From Roseovarius carneus (lineage in GTDB: Bacteria > Pseudomonadota > Alphaproteobacteria > Rhodobacterales > Rhodobacteraceae), in assembly GCF_020141465.1 (NCBI RefSeq), contig NZ_JAHSPD010000001.1, positions 2,338,374 to 2,402,373 on the forward strand: DNA of 64,000 nucleotides, in the 5' to 3' direction. Below are positions 1 to 9,242 of the stretch, piece after piece. Position 1 is the first letter of the stretch. Every line of letters starts with the position of its first letter. A program made the translations under genes and the position numbers. The notes under the pieces were generated by a model. The model saw only the letters and a list, made by a program, of their open reading frames with translations. It was not told the origin of the DNA and made no database searches.

Positions 1-1
1 T

Positions 2-796
2 CTGAGCGTGATGATCCCGGCCCATGATGAGGCGGGTTATATCGCCGCCTGTTTGGGGGCGGTGTTCGCGTCACGCCTGCACGGGCGCGAGATGCAAGTT
101 ATGGTGATCGCCAACGCCTGCACCGATGATACGGTGGCGCGCGCCCGTGCGGCAGGGGCCGAGGTGATTGAGACAGCGCAGGGCGGCAAGCTCCATGCGC
201 TGGGTCTGGGCGATGCGGCGGCGCGTCATGATCTGCGGGTCTATCTTGACGCGGATGTGGTGGTGAGCCCTGATTTGCTTGCACAGATAGCGGATATATT
301 GGACGTGCCCGCGCCGCGCTATGCCTCAGGCACGCCGATTGTGACCCCTGCGCAGAGCTTCGCCACGAGGGCCTATGCGCGGTTCTGGCAAAGCCTGCCC
401 TTTGTCCAGACTGGTGTGCCGGGGTTTGGGATTTTCGCCGTTAACACAGGTGGGCGCGCGCGGTGGCGCGATTGGCCCGATATCATATCGGACGACACGT
501 TCGCGCGGCTCAGCTTTGTGCCTTCCGAGCGGGTGCGTGTGTCGGCCACCTATCGCTGGCCCATGGTGGAGGGGGTGCGCGCCCTCATTCGTGTGCGGCG
601 GCGGCAGGATCGTGGGGTGGCGCAGATCGCCGCGCGGTATCCTGAGCTTTTGGTGAATGAGGACGTGCCGCCCGTGGGCCTTGGTGGCATCGTGTCGCGC
701 GCACTCCAAGATCCGATTGGTTTTGCCGTCTATGCCTTTATCAGCCTTGCCGTTCAGCTGGGCCGGGGTACGGGCGGATGGGAACGGGGACGCTAA
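2..796 (+). CDS. Glycosyltransferase family 2 (5' end outside the window)
   Basis: The reading frame is open from the first bases and already shows the GT2 opening motif (MIPAHDEAGYIAACL), so the true start probably lies just upstream, although a GTG sits at 8. A DXD-like motif (YLDADVVVSP) near visible residue 80 fits the nucleotide-sugar and metal site of GT-A fold enzymes. The last 60 residues include a hydrophobic stretch that could touch the membrane. Family role: transfer of a sugar from an activated donor during polysaccharide assembly; donor and acceptor cannot be inferred. It converges on the next glycosyltransferase with a 4-base overlap, and other polysaccharide genes follow. Confidence 0.85.
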   Translation: MSVMIPAHDEAGYIAACLGAVFASRLHGREMQVMVIANACTDDTVARARAAGAEVIETAQGGKLHALGLGDAAARHDLRVYLDADVVVSPDLLAQIADILDVPAPRYASGTPIVTPAQSFATRAYARFWQSLPFVQTGVPGFGIFAVNTGGRARWRDWPDIISDDTFARLSFVPSERVRVSATYRWPMVEGVRALIRVRRRQDRGVAQIAARYPELLVNEDVPPVGLGGIVSRALQDPIGFAVYAFISLAVQLGRGTGGWERGR

Positions 797-1992
797 AGCG
801 CTCGGATATGCGCAGCGAGCTTGGCCGCCTCGATATGCGCGTCATGGCGCTCCAAAACGCGGGCGCGGGCGGCCTTGCCCATTGCCATGCGTTTGGTATG
901 CGGCATTGCGGCCAGCGTCTCAACCGCCTTGGCCAATGCCGCATCATCGCCTGCGGGCACCAGCCAGCCCGTCTCACCGGGCAGGACCAGTTCCGGCATG
1001 CCTGCGATATAGGTGGCGATCACCGGACGGGCCGAGGCCATCGCCTCCATCACCACCATTGGCAGGCCCTCGGCAAAGCTGGGCATTATAAGCGCATGGG
1101 CGCTTGCCAGCTCGGCCCGCACGCCAGCCTCGTCCAGCCAGCCCGTAAAGCGGACATGTTTGCTCAGCCCCTCGGCCTTCAGCGCCGCCTCCATCACGGG
1201 CCGCAACGAGCCGTCGCCGATCATAACAAGCTCAAGCTCGGGATGCGCGGCGCTCAATCGGGCCAGCGCGGGCACCAGCACCATCTGCCCCTTTTGCTCC
1301 ACAAACCGCCCAATCGCAACAAGGCGCAGGCCAGTCTTTGGGATGGGCGCAGGTGCGTTGAATTTTCCAACCTCGATCCCGCAATGCACGATCTTGATCT
1401 TGTCCCATTGCGCATGATCCACAAGACGGCAGAGCTGCGCACGACCATAGCTGCTAATCGCCACGGCAAAGGCGGCGCGGCTGACTTTCTCGGCAAGGCC
1501 AAGCGCGCGGGGGGCGTCAAACTCCTCGGGACCGTGGACGGTGAAGCTGTAACGCGGCCCACCAAGCGCGTGGGTGAGCGTGGCCACGGCGGCGGCATTG
1601 GTGCCGAAATGCGCGTGGCAATGCGTGATTCCAAGCACTTGACAGCGCCGCAGGATATACGCGGCTTCCACCAGATAAATCAGATGCCGAAACCGCCCTA
1701 CCTCGGATCGCGCGCCCATCCGCCACGCCAAAGCCAGCGCCTCGGCAAAGCGCGCAGGCCCCGCGAGGAGGGCACGAAAGAGCGCGATAAGCAGCGCGAC
1801 TGGCCCCGCGCGTAACACATACTCAGTACGCCCGGCCTCAGCTATATCACCCGGATCGACCAGATCCACATTCGCCGCGCGCATGGCCAGCCGCGTGATC
1901 TCAAACTCCTGCGTCTCAAGCGCGTGCAACTCGCGCCGGATAAAGCTGTGCGAGGGCTGCGGATAGGTATTGAGGATATAGGCGATTTTCAC
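793..1992 (-). CDS. Glycosyltransferase family 4, exopolysaccharide type
   Basis: A 399-residue protein from a GTG start. The N-terminus (MKIAYILNTYPQPSHSFI) is the usual opening of colanic-acid-type GT4 enzymes. The C-terminal half carries the GT-B retaining signature FAEGLPMVVMEAMA with the E-x7-E pair, followed by RPVIATYIAGMPELV. Such enzymes add a sugar from an NDP-sugar to a growing lipid-linked repeat unit on the cytoplasmic face. Its 3' end overlaps the convergent GT2 gene by 4 bases, and the flippase gene diverges from it across about 196 bases that should hold both promoters. The sugar transferred is unknown. Confidence 0.9.
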   Translation of the reverse strand: MKIAYILNTYPQPSHSFIRRELHALETQEFEITRLAMRAANVDLVDPGDIAEAGRTEYVLRAGPVALLIALFRALLAGPARFAEALALAWRMGARSEVGRFRHLIYLVEAAYILRRCQVLGITHCHAHFGTNAAAVATLTHALGGPRYSFTVHGPEEFDAPRALGLAEKVSRAAFAVAISSYGRAQLCRLVDHAQWDKIKIVHCGIEVGKFNAPAPIPKTGLRLVAIGRFVEQKGQMVLVPALARLSAAHPELELVMIGDGSLRPVMEAALKAEGLSKHVRFTGWLDEAGVRAELASAHALIMPSFAEGLPMVVMEAMASARPVIATYIAGMPELVLPGETGWLVPAGDDAALAKAVETLAAMPHTKRMAMGKAARARVLERHDAHIEAAKLAAHIRAL

Positions 1993-2188
1993 GGGGTGCG
2001 CGGCCTTGGAAATTGGGTTTAGCGCACCCTAGCCGCCACAGGCATGACCCGCAAAGCCCCGCATTTCGCGCACCTTCGATTGCTCCGGACGGGTTGCAAA
2101 CGCGCATCTTTCGCAGGCCGCCACATGGCGGTGCCGCCGCCCGTGATTGACCCCCGCGCGCCCGCGACCTAAGCCAAGGAGATGAGCC

Positions 2189-3565
2189 ATGAAAGGCCCT
2201 GATGTGATCAAGGCACTCAGCACCGCGTTTCGCGGGAACCGTCTGACCGCGCGTATCCTGCGCAGCGCCTCTTGGGCGCTCATGGGGTATGGCGGCACGC
2301 AGGCGATCCGGCTGGCTTCGAACCTCATCCTCACCCGGCTGTTATTCCCTGAGGCGTTCGGCCTGATGACGCTGGTCACTGTCATCACCGTGGGGCTGAT
2401 GATGTTCTCGGATGTGGGTATTGGCCCCAGCATCAGCCAGAGCAAGCGGGGTGACGACCCGGATTTCCTCAACACCGCATGGACCATTCAGGTGATGCGC
2501 GGGTTTACCCTTTGGGGGGTGACGCTCCTGCTGGCGACGCCTGTGGCCACGCTTTACGACCAGCCCGATCTGGCGTTTTACCTGCCGATTGCGGGGTTCG
2601 CGCTGGTGATCACCGGGTTTTTCCCGACGCGGATCGAGACTGCGCATCGCCATCTGGTCTTTGGTCGCCTGACCGTGCTCGATCTTATTGCGCAGCTGAT
2701 TGGCGTGGGGCTTATGGTGGTCTTGGCGCTTGTCACCGGCTCGGTTCTGGCGCTGGTGGTGGGCGGCATCCTCATCGCGCTGGCCAAACTCATTCTCACC
2801 ACGCTCTATCTGCCCGGCGCGCGCAATCGCTTCCAGCTTGAACGCGCCGCCGTGGCCGAGCAGGTGCGCTTTGGCAAATGGATATTCCTCTCGACGGCCT
2901 TTGCCTTCATCTGCACCCAAGGCGACAAGGCGCTTTTGGGGGTGCTTTTGCCGCTGGCCACGCTCGGCATCTACAATATCGCGTTTTTCCTCGCGAGCTT
3001 TCCGATGTCGCTGGGCCAATCCATCACACAGCAAGTGCTGATCCCGGTCTACCGCGACCGCCCGCCGGGAGAGAGTGCCGACCACCGCGCACGCCTGCGC
3101 AAGATGCGGTTTTTGCTCAGCTCCGGCATGTTCACACTTTTGGCTTTGATGGCGCTGACGGGGCCTTGGCTCATTGGGCTGCTCTACGATCCGCGCTACG
3201 CGGCGGCGGGGGCGATGGTCACGGTGATGGCTTGTGCATTTTTGCCCATGGCGCTGGGGCTGAGCTATGATCGCGCGGCCCTTGCGGCCGGGGATTCGCG
3301 CGGGGCGTTTGTGTGGTCTGCACTACGCTCAATCGCGCAGATGGGGATGCTCTGGGTCGGGTTTCAGGCTTACGGCCTTCTCGGCGCTATGGCGGGGATG
3401 GGGCTTGGCCTTGTGCTGATCCATCCAGTGCTCATCCGCCTCGCACGCAAGCATCATGCGTGGGACGGGCTGCATGATCTGATCTTCGGCGCTTTGGCAA
3501 TCGCCATCACAGGGCTCAGCTTTTGGCTCCACGCCCCTGCGATCCTCGCCCTTTTGGCACAGTAA
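2189..3565 (+). CDS. Polysaccharide flippase (Wzx-like, MATE/MOP superfamily)
   Basis: A 458-residue, strongly hydrophobic protein with roughly 12 predicted membrane segments. The start is fixed by AAGGAG seven bases before ATG. The N-terminal part (SASWALMGYGGTQAIRLASN, TRLLFPEAFGLMTLV) is typical of oligosaccharide flippase / polysaccharide biosynthesis proteins of the MOP superfamily. Family role: translocating undecaprenyl-linked oligosaccharide across the inner membrane. It converges with the Wzz-like gene, leaving only 3 bases between stop codons. Assignment to the family is firm; the cargo is inferred from the neighbouring glycosyltransferases. Confidence 0.88.
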   Translation: MKGPDVIKALSTAFRGNRLTARILRSASWALMGYGGTQAIRLASNLILTRLLFPEAFGLMTLVTVITVGLMMFSDVGIGPSISQSKRGDDPDFLNTAWTIQVMRGFTLWGVTLLLATPVATLYDQPDLAFYLPIAGFALVITGFFPTRIETAHRHLVFGRLTVLDLIAQLIGVGLMVVLALVTGSVLALVVGGILIALAKLILTTLYLPGARNRFQLERAAVAEQVRFGKWIFLSTAFAFICTQGDKALLGVLLPLATLGIYNIAFFLASFPMSLGQSITQQVLIPVYRDRPPGESADHRARLRKMRFLLSSGMFTLLALMALTGPWLIGLLYDPRYAAAGAMVTVMACAFLPMALGLSYDRAALAAGDSRGAFVWSALRSIAQMGMLWVGFQAYGLLGAMAGMGLGLVLIHPVLIRLARKHHAWDGLHDLIFGALAIAITGLSFWLHAPAILALLAQ

Positions 3566-3568
3566 CAC

Positions 3569-4849
3569 TCAGAGCCGCCGCCCACGGGTGAGCGCGGTGA
3601 TAAGGCCACGCAAACGCCCGCGTTTTCGCGGTTTAGGGGCACGGGGGCTGCGCACCGGGCGCATCTCGGGGATCGAGATGACCGGGCGCAGGCCCAGCTC
3701 GCGCTCCATCTGATCGGCGGTGCGGATGATCGGCGTGCGCCAATCCATCAAGAACGCCACCGCCACGCCCAGAAGCAAAGCCGCCAAAGCGCCCATAAGC
3801 GCCGTCACCTTGCGTGAGCGGGTGTAGGGATAATCGGGCAGGGGCGCGGGCTCCAGCACTGTCAGGCGTTCGGATTGCGATGTCGTTTCCAGAGTGTAGC
3901 TCACCTCGGCCTCCTTGCGGCGGGCGGTGACGTCCTGAAGCTGCGCGCGTAGATCCTCGATGCGGCGCTCATACTGCGCGATCTGGACGGTGACCTCGGG
4001 CGAGGCCTGCAATGTCTCGGTGAGGCCTGCAAGGTTGCTTTGCAAGAGCGCACGTTCCTCGCTTAGCTGCGCGATCTGCGCTTGCGTGTCTTCGCGTTGC
4101 TGCCGCTCGATCCGTGTGGTCGCGGGTTGGGCCAGATCGCGTTGCAGGGTGATCAGCTGTCGGTCGATGCTCAAAAGCCCCTCGGTCAGGCTTTCCACCT
4201 CGCGTTGCATCAGGTCGATACTGCCCGGAAGGGCCATGTCATGGGTCGCGCGATAGGCGGCGAGCGCGGCGGATTCGCGGGCGATATCGGCGGTGATCAC
4301 AGCCTCCTGCGCGATGAAGAAATCCAGTGTTTCACGCGCTTGATCGAGGCGCGTGGACACGCTCAGCGCGATTGTGCGCTGCGAGAATTCATGGGCCAGC
4401 GCTTGCGCGCCTCGGGCCGTGGGCCAATTGGCATTGACCCGCAGGAGCGACACGCTGCCATCATCGGCAAACCCTTCGCGGGCGGCGGCGACCCCTTCGA
4501 CAAAGACCGATTGGCGCACGAGGGCTACCATTTCGGCGGTGCGCAGGCCCGGCTGATCTGCGAATAGGCCCAGCCTGTCGATCGTCTCCAGAATGGCGCC
4601 GCGTGACATCACCTGCTGTTCGATCAGTTGCAAACGGCGCGCGGCAGAGCCTGCGATGGTGGAGGGGGCAAGCTCGGCGGCGATCCGCGGGCTTTGGACC
4701 TGAAGCACCTCGGAGGAGGTGTAAAGATGGGTCTGGGCCGCCGCGAACAAGAGGCTGCCGATGCTACCCAGCACAAAGACAGCCGCAATCACCAGCTTGC
4801 GACGGCGCAGCATGTCCAAAAGTTCGGCAATGGAATGGATCGGGCCCAT
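3569..4849 (-). CDS. Wzz-type polysaccharide chain-length / co-polymerase protein
   Basis: A 426-residue inner membrane protein with the Wzz layout: a first membrane segment at about residues 19-38, a long periplasmic part rich in Glu/Gln/Leu heptads (about 190-330, likely coiled coil), the proline-containing stretch LEPAPLPDYPYTRSR, and a second membrane segment at about 346-368. The 56-residue cytoplasmic tail is very basic (RSPRAPKPRKRGRLRG) and has no kinase domain. Family role: setting polymer length and export with a Wzy/Wza system. The kinase-like gene lies 164 bases upstream on the same strand, so the pair probably forms the two-gene version of a Wzc-type co-polymerase. Confidence 0.85.
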   Translation of the reverse strand: MGPIHSIAELLDMLRRRKLVIAAVFVLGSIGSLLFAAAQTHLYTSSEVLQVQSPRIAAELAPSTIAGSAARRLQLIEQQVMSRGAILETIDRLGLFADQPGLRTAEMVALVRQSVFVEGVAAAREGFADDGSVSLLRVNANWPTARGAQALAHEFSQRTIALSVSTRLDQARETLDFFIAQEAVITADIARESAALAAYRATHDMALPGSIDLMQREVESLTEGLLSIDRQLITLQRDLAQPATTRIERQQREDTQAQIAQLSEERALLQSNLAGLTETLQASPEVTVQIAQYERRIEDLRAQLQDVTARRKEAEVSYTLETTSQSERLTVLEPAPLPDYPYTRSRKVTALMGALAALLLGVAVAFLMDWRTPIIRTADQMERELGLRPVISIPEMRPVRSPRAPKPRKRGRLRGLITALTRGRRL

Positions 4850-5013
4850 CTGGTCTTGTCTGCCTCACATCATGTGCGTTTTGCACTGAAACTTGCGCCT
4901 TGGGCGCGGCTCTGATTGGCGTGAAGGGCAAGGCCCAGATTACACGCACTCAGAGGTGTCGCATAGCATGTAGGCAAGAATATGACGTAACGCGGCCTGG
5001 CGCGGGTTAGAAT

Positions 5014-5937
5014 TTAGGGCCTGCGCGTGCGGTTGAGGATGACGCCAAGAAGCTTGGTCTTGCCCTCCAGCCGCCGCTCGCATTCCGTGATCTGATCCCG
5101 CAGGGTGCGCGCGGCATCGGCAACCAGAAGAACACCGTCCACCTGAGGCAAAAACGCCTCAAGGTCGTCATGCTCCAGCATGGGTGGCATGTCATAGAGC
5201 ACGATATCGGGGTTTAGCGCGCCGATCATATCGTCCAGCACCTCGGCCGTTTGGCGGGCCAGAAGCGTCTCTGAGGGGTTTTGCGGACGGGCGCGGTTGA
5301 GGCCCACGGCAAGGCTGTCGTCGCAGCGGATCAGGTGATCCTCCGCAGTGACATGGCCCGAGAGAAAGCGGTTCATGTCGCCGGGGCCGCGCAGGTCCAG
5401 CATCTTGGAGACGGCGGGATTGCGCTGATTGAGGTCCATCAGCACGGCGCGGTAATCCGGGATGCGGCTAATCGAAAGGGCAAGGTTAACAGCCGTGAAG
5501 GTGGCACCACAGCCCGATGTGGGTGCTGTGATCGCGATACGGTTCCAGACCTCGGATTGAAGCGTTTGCAACAGCTGCGTGCGCAGATCGTCCATCGCGC
5601 GCAGGATACGTTGATCACCACCCGCAAGCTTGGTCTGGGCATTGAGCGCGGATTGCGCGCCATGGCCGAAGGGCACGCGAACGAGATCATCCCAACTGCC
5701 CGCATCGAGGCCATACATGGCTGCTGCCTGCGCGGCGACCGTCGGCTCCGTCAGGCCATATTCGGCACGTGCCGGGCGCGGCATGTCAGGATCGCCTGTG
5801 GACCAGCGTGAGGGCATGTATTGACCATTGACGCGGCGCGTCAGCTCAAGATCGAAGGGCAGGGCAGCCGGTTTGGAGCCTTTGCCCCCCATCCGGCGGG
5901 CCGATCTTGTGGCAGTCTCGACATAACGTTCCAACAT
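5014..5937 (-). CDS. CpsD/CapB-like BY-kinase homologue with eroded P-loop
   Basis: A 307-residue cytoplasmic protein. Residues from about 133 to the end have the order of a BY-kinase/ParA-type P-loop domain: Walker A position at 138-148, A' motif at 165-174 (AVLMDLNQRNP), Walker B at 244-252 (DIVLYDMPP). The Walker A reads APTSGCGATFT, so the lysine expected in GxGKT/S is missing. No C-terminal tyrosine cluster is visible; the tail ends LNRTRRP. The first 110 residues are variable and have no recognised domain. Start: GAGGAA six bases before ATG. It lies between the sugar transferase and the Wzz-like gene, so a regulatory partnership with the co-polymerase is likely. Whether it binds ATP or phosphorylates anything is doubtful. 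Confidence 0.8.
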   Translation of the reverse strand: MLERYVETATRSARRMGGKGSKPAALPFDLELTRRVNGQYMPSRWSTGDPDMPRPARAEYGLTEPTVAAQAAAMYGLDAGSWDDLVRVPFGHGAQSALNAQTKLAGGDQRILRAMDDLRTQLLQTLQSEVWNRIAITAPTSGCGATFTAVNLALSISRIPDYRAVLMDLNQRNPAVSKMLDLRGPGDMNRFLSGHVTAEDHLIRCDDSLAVGLNRARPQNPSETLLARQTAEVLDDMIGALNPDIVLYDMPPMLEHDDLEAFLPQVDGVLLVADAARTLRDQITECERRLEGKTKLLGVILNRTRRP

Positions 5938-6022
5938 GGAAATTCCTCGTATCAGATGCGGCTTCTCGTATGAGAATACAACGTAGCCCCCGGCCAGATC
6001 CTGGGGCGCTTTGGCCGCGCTA

Positions 6023-6841
6023 TTAGTACCCTGTCCGCCTCAAAACAGCGCCGAATGTGCGCCACATGATCCGGATATCTTCAATGAAAGAAAGTTCATA
6101 ATGATATGTCGCATCCAGCGTCATACGCAACTGGAAGTGGCTTTCGTTACGGTTGGACACCTGCCAAAGGCCCGTGATGCCGGGGCGCAGCGCGAAATAG
6201 TGATGCGCGTCGCCGTAAAGCGGCAGTTGCTCAGGCAGCATCGGGCGCGGGCCCACAAGGCTCATCTCGCCCAGAAACACGTTCCAGAGCTGCGGTAGCT
6301 CATCCAGCGAGGTCTTGCGCAGAAAGGCGCCAACGCGGGTGATGCGCGGGTCGTTCTTTAACTTTTGGGTCGTGTTCCATTCATGGCGCAGGGCCGGGTC
6401 GGCGGCCAATGTGCGCTCTAGAATTTGGTCTGCGTCCCGCACCATGGTGCGCAGTTTGAGGATGGAGAACTGGTCTCCGTTCTGTCCCAAACGCATCTGG
6501 CGGTAGAACGGGCTACCGCCCTCACGCCAAAGCATGAGGAAAGGTATGCCAATAAAGAGCAAAGCAAGCGGGAATGTGATCAAAACAAAAGTGACGTCAA
6601 TAATGCGTTTACCCAACGCCCTGTATACCCCCCCCTGAGAGAGCACAGGAAACGCATGGTCCGGGCCTGCTTGGTGTTCCAGGGTTTGGGTGGTCATGTG
6701 GGTTCTGGTCAAAAGAGATGCGCTGGCGCTCTGACTGAATTCAGGATCGTCGAAGAAAAACCTGCGCGCGTGGCGCAGGAAAGCTGGCGCTTTGCCAGTG
6801 GCCTTCTTCTGCGGTGGCGGGGCAAATGATGTATCTGGCAT
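6023..6841 (-). CDS. Initiating sugar transferase (undecaprenyl-phosphate sugar phosphotransferase)
   Basis: A 272-residue protein with a disordered basic N-terminus, one membrane segment (about 85-110) and the conserved bacterial sugar transferase domain: FYRQMRLGQNG, FSILKLRTM, KNDPRITRVGAFLRKTSLDE, LPQLWNVFLGEMSLVGPRP and RPGITGLWQV. Family role: attaching the first sugar-1-phosphate to undecaprenyl phosphate at the inner membrane. ATG at 6841 is chosen because GGAG lies 5 bases upstream; a GTG at 6847 would abut the ribosome site. It is the first gene of the minus-strand polysaccharide set and is preceded by a long AT-rich stretch that probably carries its promoter. Confidence 0.92.
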   Translation of the reverse strand: MPDTSFAPPPQKKATGKAPAFLRHARRFFFDDPEFSQSASASLLTRTHMTTQTLEHQAGPDHAFPVLSQGGVYRALGKRIIDVTFVLITFPLALLFIGIPFLMLWREGGSPFYRQMRLGQNGDQFSILKLRTMVRDADQILERTLAADPALRHEWNTTQKLKNDPRITRVGAFLRKTSLDELPQLWNVFLGEMSLVGPRPMLPEQLPLYGDAHHYFALRPGITGLWQVSNRNESHFQLRMTLDATYHYELSFIEDIRIMWRTFGAVLRRTGY

Positions 6842-7226
6842 GGTCACTCCTTAGGACCCACACGCGCTTATGTTCGCCCTCGTATGCCCCATGTTGTATT
6901 CCCCATATTCTTTTTGCTCGAAATCTGCGCTTCATTGACAGCTTTAATCAGCGATGTTCAGCCCACGGCGAGACATCTTACGCGCCTCTCCATCAGACCC
7001 CGAGGCCAACACGTAGCCTTAAATACGACATGTTTTCGGCTTAATTGCTTCTATCATTTTTCGGCAAATTTTTAATGGAATTTTTAGAAACAGTTCGTTT
7101 CTTTAATCTCTCTGGGTAACGCGTAACAATTGGAAAAAACTACACCTTTTAGCTGCATTCTGTCGTCTACAATGGAACCAATTCTGTGCTTCTCGTCGAT
7201 TGTCTCCAGTCGGGAAACACAACAGG

Positions 7227-7245
7227 GTCTAGGTATCTTCTAGAC
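7227..7245. repeat. Inverted repeat GTCTAG-N7-CTAGAC
   Basis: Perfect 6-base arms separated by GTATCTT, in the AT-rich gap upstream of the sugar transferase. Size and symmetry fit a dimeric regulator site, but no family is identified. Confidence 0.4.
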
Positions 7246-7287
7246 TTCGACTTACGCCTGTCCGGCAATCGGCTGGCGACGAAAAAT

Positions 7288-7295
7288 TTAACCAT
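7288..7295 (+). promoter_or_regulatory. CtrA-like half site TTAACCAT
   Basis: An exact match to the TTAACCAT form of the alphaproteobacterial CtrA half site, lying in the gap upstream of the polysaccharide genes. A single 8-base match in an AT-rich stretch can occur by chance. Confidence 0.3.
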
Positions 7296-7432
7296 GTTTC
7301 TTCCCGATCATTCTGGATTGAGAGCGAGTTTGTGGTCTCCGCCAGGGCGAAATTTGGGTTTTGAGACTCACCGATTGGCAAAATTGGGGCGCAGAATGTG
7401 GCTAGATGACGGCGAAACAGGTGTGAGGCATG

Positions 7433-7442
7433 CCTAATTAGG
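7433..7442. repeat. Palindrome CCTAATTAGG
   Basis: Perfect 10-base palindrome near the prfC end of the AT-rich gap. It could be an operator; no binding protein is suggested by the sequence. Confidence 0.35.
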
Positions 7443-7547
7443 GCGATGTCCTTCAACGACGTCCGGGGCGATGTTACGAAGGGGCCCGCGCGCAGGGTCG
7501 CGGCGCAGAAAACCGCGGCGGCGTTATTCCTGCCGCGTGCACGGCAC

Positions 7548-9158
7548 TTAGCTGACCATCATTTCCTTGGTGCCTGTCAGGGTAATGTCCGGGTAGTCGC
7601 GCTCGATCCGGTCAATGTCCCATTGCAGCCGCGTGAGATAGACGACATCGCCGTCATTATCATGCGCGATATGCTGTTTGTTGGCCTCGATAAACTTGTC
7701 CACGGCAGGTTTGGCACCAAGTGCCCAGCGGGCGGAGGTGAACTGACTGGCCTCAAAGCGCACGGGCAGGCCGTATTCCAGCTCGATTCGGCTTGCGAGC
7801 ACCTCGAATTGCAGCGCCCCCACGACGCCCACGATAAAGCCGGACCCGAAGATAGGTTTGAAGACTTTTGCGGCCCCTTCTTCTGCAAATTGCATGAGGG
7901 CCTTTTCCAGATGTTTGGACTTGAGTGGATCGCCCGCGCGCACGGTTTGCAAAAGCTCGGGCGCGAAGGAGGGGATGCCGGTCACACGCAGCGCTTCGCC
8001 CTCGGTCAGGGTGTCGCCGATCCGCAATTGCCCGTGGTTGGGGATGCCGATGATATCGCCCGCCCAAGCCTCCTCGGCCAATTCGCGGTCCGAGGCGAGA
8101 AAGAGCACCGGGTTGCTCACCGCCATCGGCTTTTTGGTGCGCACATGGGTCAGCTTCATGCCCCGTTTAAAATGGCCCGACGCCATGCGAACGAAGGCTA
8201 CGCGATCGCGGTGCTTAGGGTCCATATTGGCCTGCACCTTGAAGACAAAGCCCGCAACCCTGGTCTCTTCGGGGGCGATGTTGCGCGGGGTGGCGCGCTG
8301 TGGCTGTGGCTCCGGGCCGTAGGCGCCAATGCCCTGCATCAGCTCCTTCACGCCGAAGGAATTGATCGCGGAGCCAAACCAGATGGGGGTCATATGCCCC
8401 TCCAGCACCGATTGGATGTTGAGCGCGGGCAGCAATTCGCGGGCCATCTCGACATCCTCGCGCAGCTTCGCGACCAGATCGGCGGGCACGTGTTCGTCCA
8501 GCCGTGGATCGTCCAGCCCATCAATCTCGATGCTGGCGGCCACCTTGTTGCGGTCCGCGCGGTCCATCAGCTCAAGCCGATCATTGAGCATGTCATAGCA
8601 GCCGATGAAATCGCGCCCCACGCCGATGGGCCAGCTTGCGGGTGTCACGTCAATCGCGAGGTTTTCCTGAATTTCGTCAATAATTTCAAAGGTCTCGCGG
8701 CTTTCGCGGTCCATCTTGTTACAAAAGGTCAGGATCGGCAGGTCGCGCAGGCGGCAGACCTCGAAAAGTTTCTGGGTCTGGCTCTCCACACCCTTGGCCC
8801 CGTCGATCACCATCACGGCGGCGTCCACAGCCGTCAGCGTGCGGTACGTATCCTCGGAGAAGTCCGAGTGGCCGGGCGTATCCACCAGATTGAAGCGGAA
8901 ATGACCAAAATCAAACGACATGGCGGAGGCGGAGACGGATATGCCGCGGTCCTTCTCCATCTGCATGAAATCCGACCGCGTGCGCCGCGCTTCGCCCTTG
9001 GCCCGCACTTGCCCCGCCATCTGGATCGCGCCGCCAAAGAGGAGGAATTTTTCCGTCAGCGTGGTCTTGCCCGCATCAGGATGCGAGATGATCGCAAACG
9101 TGCGGCGCCGCGCGATTTCGGGCGGCAGAGCGGGGCGGTTTGAGATATCATCAGGCAT
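7548..9158 (-). CDS. prfC: Peptide chain release factor 3
   Basis: A 536-residue translational GTPase. Visible motifs: G1 SHPDAGKTTLTEK, G2/switch region with GISVSASAMSF, G3 DTPGHSDFSEDT, G4 NKMDRE. The later beta-barrel and C-terminal domains are complete to LTGTKEMMVS. RF3 releases RF1/RF2 from the ribosome after peptide release. The ATG at 9158 (MPDDISNRPALPPE) is chosen over one 36 bases upstream because the extra residues are unlike the family N-terminus. The gene appears to be single, with the Hint protein ending about 84 bases upstream on the same strand. Confidence 0.96.
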   Translation of the reverse strand: MPDDISNRPALPPEIARRRTFAIISHPDAGKTTLTEKFLLFGGAIQMAGQVRAKGEARRTRSDFMQMEKDRGISVSASAMSFDFGHFRFNLVDTPGHSDFSEDTYRTLTAVDAAVMVIDGAKGVESQTQKLFEVCRLRDLPILTFCNKMDRESRETFEIIDEIQENLAIDVTPASWPIGVGRDFIGCYDMLNDRLELMDRADRNKVAASIEIDGLDDPRLDEHVPADLVAKLREDVEMARELLPALNIQSVLEGHMTPIWFGSAINSFGVKELMQGIGAYGPEPQPQRATPRNIAPEETRVAGFVFKVQANMDPKHRDRVAFVRMASGHFKRGMKLTHVRTKKPMAVSNPVLFLASDRELAEEAWAGDIIGIPNHGQLRIGDTLTEGEALRVTGIPSFAPELLQTVRAGDPLKSKHLEKALMQFAEEGAAKVFKPIFGSGFIVGVVGALQFEVLASRIELEYGLPVRFEASQFTSARWALGAKPAVDKFIEANKQHIAHDNDGDVVYLTRLQWDIDRIERDYPDITLTGTKEMMVS

Positions 9159-9242
9159 GGCTCGGCGTATAGGCCGCGCGCTAGGCCGTGGCAAGACGGC
9201 GCAGGCCTGCGGGAGACGGCCCTGAGGCTTAAAGCACGCGTG

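Larger units (their letters stand above)
6842..7547. other. Gene-free AT-rich stretch upstream of the polysaccharide genes
   Basis: About 700 bases with no convincing gene; roughly 6880-7180 is much richer in A/T than its surroundings. Visible elements: an inverted repeat GTCTAG-7-CTAGAC (7227-7245), a CtrA-like half site TTAACCAT (7288-7295) and a perfect palindrome CCTAATTAGG (7433-7442). It lies upstream of the sugar transferase and downstream of prfC, both on the minus strand, so it most likely carries the promoter and control sites of the polysaccharide genes, possibly a small RNA. No tRNA or clear terminator was seen. Confidence 0.5.

Noticed and set aside
778-1815. 345-residue plus-strand frame
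   Set aside because: Antisense to the GT4 gene, which has the family motifs.
7186-7437. 83-residue frame in the AT-rich gap
   Set aside because: No ribosome site, no family, and composition unlike the genome's genes.
7446-9143. 565-residue plus-strand frame
   Set aside because: Antisense shadow of prfC, rich in His/Arg/Gln with no family resemblance.
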